Below, one piece after another: positions 61,662-64,000 of a DNA stretch of 64,000 nt (its first letter is position 1; every line of letters starts with the position of its first letter). This stretch comes from Magicicada septendecula (lineage: Eukaryota; Arthropoda; Insecta; Hemiptera; Cicadidae). The stretch covers positions 428,755,479 through 428,819,478 of the forward strand of contig CM068369.1 in the NCBI GenBank assembly GCA_034769895.1. The letters run 5' to 3'. The position numbers and the translations under genes were made by a program. The notes below the pieces were generated by a model. It was not told where the DNA came from. It saw nothing but the letters and a program-made list of their open reading frames with translations, and ran no database searches.

Positions 61662-64000
61662 TGTAATAAAACTAATTATGTGTGTGTTAAGATGTGACGA
61701 TGATGCCTCACGTTGCGAGCGTCAATTTGTAATAATATAAAATAGAATGTGTTGAGTACGTGTTTAATTAAGCTCCACGTTGTTATGCGCCAGTTTGTAA
61801 TAAAACCAATATGTGCCGGTACTAGCGAAAATGTCCGTCTTATTCAAACCCCACTGTTGTAATCAATTTAGTAACGAACTGCTTGTTAATTATGTGAGGA
61901 CGTATGTTATATTGTATGATACCAGCTGGAGACGTCAAATTGTAAAGAAATCTTGTCTATTAGTGTAATTAGTTATAAGAGACTCCGGTGTAACAAACGC
62001 CAAGTAATACGTTGTAGGTGGCGATCCGTAACTATTAAACTGCTGTCACCTGGTTTAATTAATATATTATTAACTAATATACCTTTCGGTTGTGACCGGT
62101 GAAACCCTCAGAACATAGATTATTAAGTCCACAAAATTAGAATTATGTTCCTGAATTTATTATGGTATTATTCTATAGACTTAATTTAGTTCTCGGTGGT
62201 TGTTTAATATGAGCAATATATATGGAGTATTTACTGAATGTAAGTGGTATTTGTTTCAACCCTAGTCCCTCAACGATCAAAATTTTGTTCAAATTTAGTA
62301 TTAAAAAACCAGTTAGTTCAGTAATCTCCCGTCTCACCAGCTGCAAACTTGGAGCGCTGTTATTAGAAATAAGTATACTTATAGGTTAGTTATTCGGAGT
62401 TTTTGTATCAATCTGTTAATAAATTATTACACCAACTACATATAGTATTTTCTCTGCAATGATTAAAACGTTATCTAATACAACCAATGTACTTTATTTA
62501 TTTTTCTCTGGTATTTAACAAGTTACGTTGTCTCAGACAAACAATAAGACGATCCAATCGACTATCCCAACATGTATCGATTCTTAATTATTCAAACTCT
62601 AAAAACATATATATTTGAAAATAATGACAATTAATTCTTATACCAGGGTTCGTGTAGTTCTTTGAACCATTAGTAAGGCCAGGTAAAACGCATAATTAAG
62701 GTTGTTCAATTTACAAAAAGAATAAAATTATTTACTTAAAATACAATGATATGAAAATAATTTGTTTTTTACCCAAACGACGAAAGCTTCATTAGGCGGT
62801 GAATGTTTGTCAACAGCGGTCAAAATCCAGTTTATATCGTCTTCACCCAGTAAAACTGCTCTGGTTTTCAATGAATTGATGATGGTAATCCCACAGGAAC
62901 TCTTGTGCTTCGATTCTTCTTTTGCGACTTCACAATTCTTGGTCCCAATGAACTGGAATTAGGATCTCAGCTTACGCTGTCAATGAAGGTTATTTCGTCA
63001 ACCGAGTCTTCTGTATTTCCAAATATTTCCGTTAATTCAGGCTTTAACTCTTTACTGGTCTTCAATTTATAGCATGAATTGGTTTGATACCAAATTCAGC
63101 GGAATTATTTAATGATTGAGGTGAGAAGCTTTCAATTCTTTTTTATTTTACTCATTGATAATTTAGAGTGTTATTTAATTTGTACGATTCATTAGCGTTC
63201 AAATATAATTGTTTTACAAAAAAGGCTTTATCAGTTTGGACATATCTTTCCTTTATATTTATTCATATATTTTTATATCGGTTCATTTCAATCTAATCGC
63301 TTGTAACAATCAGAACCATCTATTCCAAAATCAACAACTTATTATATATCAGTTGCCTTAACAACCACGTTCTCTATATATCCTTGAGCCGGCATTATAG
63401 AATATTACTACTTCTTTCCAATAAAATACTCCATGCTTGGATTAATCTTGAATCACATAAAACTTTCCCCTAACCTTCCTTACTAAACAGTAAATGTTTT
63501 ACTAGAGTTTCGTTGGACTGGGTTTGCTAAAAAGGTATTCATTTCCTTTCACTAATATGGAATTTAGGCCTATAGATTCATTTATAACCATTATAACATT
63601 ATTTGGTTTTTAACTTAATTTTCTTTTTACCTGACCTACTGTACAATTAATTATTGGTTACATAGTTAATTACATGAATTTTAATTTACTGGTGGTTATT
63701 TGTTTTTATATTAATTAACTGGTTCTGGAACCCTTTATTAATTTATGACATAATTGTCAGAACTACTTGTTAGATTTAAAACACTGGTCACACTCCTGAT
63801 CCAGTTTATAAACATTACTTAGAACAACAGTATTTTTCAACATTATACAATACTGATAACTTAGTACAGTACCTAACATTGGTAACTATACTGGGTTATA
63901 TTAATACAAATCTAATATAAACATAAACATAATTATTGGTGAAGTATTATTATCAAATAACATTATTTCATTTTTAGTATATTCAACATACAATATAAAA
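61662..64000 (-). repeat. LTR 9, cut by the window end
   Basis: First 2339 bp of the LTR in plus-strand order. It shows that the array or its terminal LTR continues beyond the window. Confidence 0.85.

Larger units (their letters stand above)
14621..64000 (-). mobile_element. Tandem array of a Gag-only LTR retroelement (LTR-internal repeated)
   Basis: Nine LTRs alternate with eight internal regions, all in the same orientation, and the array continues past the right edge. LTR starts are 14621, 19835, 25048, 30262, 35477, 40758, 46057, 56365 and 61662. Spacings are ~5213 bp for units 1-4 and ~5297 bp for later units; unit 7 is enlarged by a 5-kb insertion. Units differ at only a handful of positions. 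Neighbouring units share single LTRs rather than having two each, so this is not a series of independent insertions; unequal exchange between LTRs or rolling-circle type amplification would give this form. No polymerase genes occur anywhere in the array. Confidence 0.9.

Noticed and set aside
14621-64000. CRISPR-like or bacterial repeat array
   Set aside because: The repeat unit is 5.2 kb with LTR hallmarks and the rest of the window is eukaryotic; there are no short spaced repeats.

Overview
The window is eukaryotic and almost certainly arthropod, probably insect. It is AT-rich, has no bacterial-style gene packing, and every recognisable coding segment belongs to a transposable element. These are a DDE-type DNA transposon with long terminal inverted repeats, Penelope-like retroelements (PLEs) with GIY-YIG ends, and LTR retroelements. 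I see no host gene, rRNA, tRNA or CRISPR.

Positions 1-14620 are a graveyard of mixed elements. They hold a diverged LTR truncated by the window edge (1-1864); a 4.6-kb DNA transposon (2246-6892) with ~590-bp inverted repeats and a minus-strand transposase broken by three frameshifts; a 0.6-kb palindromic PLE remnant flanked by a 13-bp duplication (7661-8246); and an inverted pair of 'internal-LTR-internal' retroelement segments (8901-13085). The centre of that inverted pair shares sequence with the array to its right.

Positions 14621-64000 are one tandem array that runs off the right edge. The repeat is [2567-bp LTR + ~2.65-2.73-kb internal region], all in minus orientation: nine LTRs (the last cut by the window) and eight internal regions. 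Each LTR runs TGTAA...TTACA, with a primer-binding-site-like sequence on one side and a G-rich polypurine tract on the other. The internal region encodes only a 449-residue, acidic and coiled-coil, Gag-like protein. There is no protease, reverse transcriptase or integrase, so the element is non-autonomous (LARD-like). Units 1-4 have a ~5213-bp period. Units 5-8 carry an extra 84-bp duplication (~5297 bp). Units 5 and 7 share a 10-bp deletion that breaks gag.

Unit 7 is interrupted at 49771-54779 by a composite PLE: a full-length minus-strand copy fused head-to-head to a 5'-truncated plus-strand copy, bounded by a single 14-bp target duplication. All three PLE terminal repeats carry a 48-nt hammerhead-ribozyme motif with an intact core and an 8-bp stem I.

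The functional logic is a parasitic one. The Gag-only LTR element would need reverse transcriptase and integrase supplied by another element, and its high copy number here reflects local tandem amplification and homogenisation rather than separate insertions.
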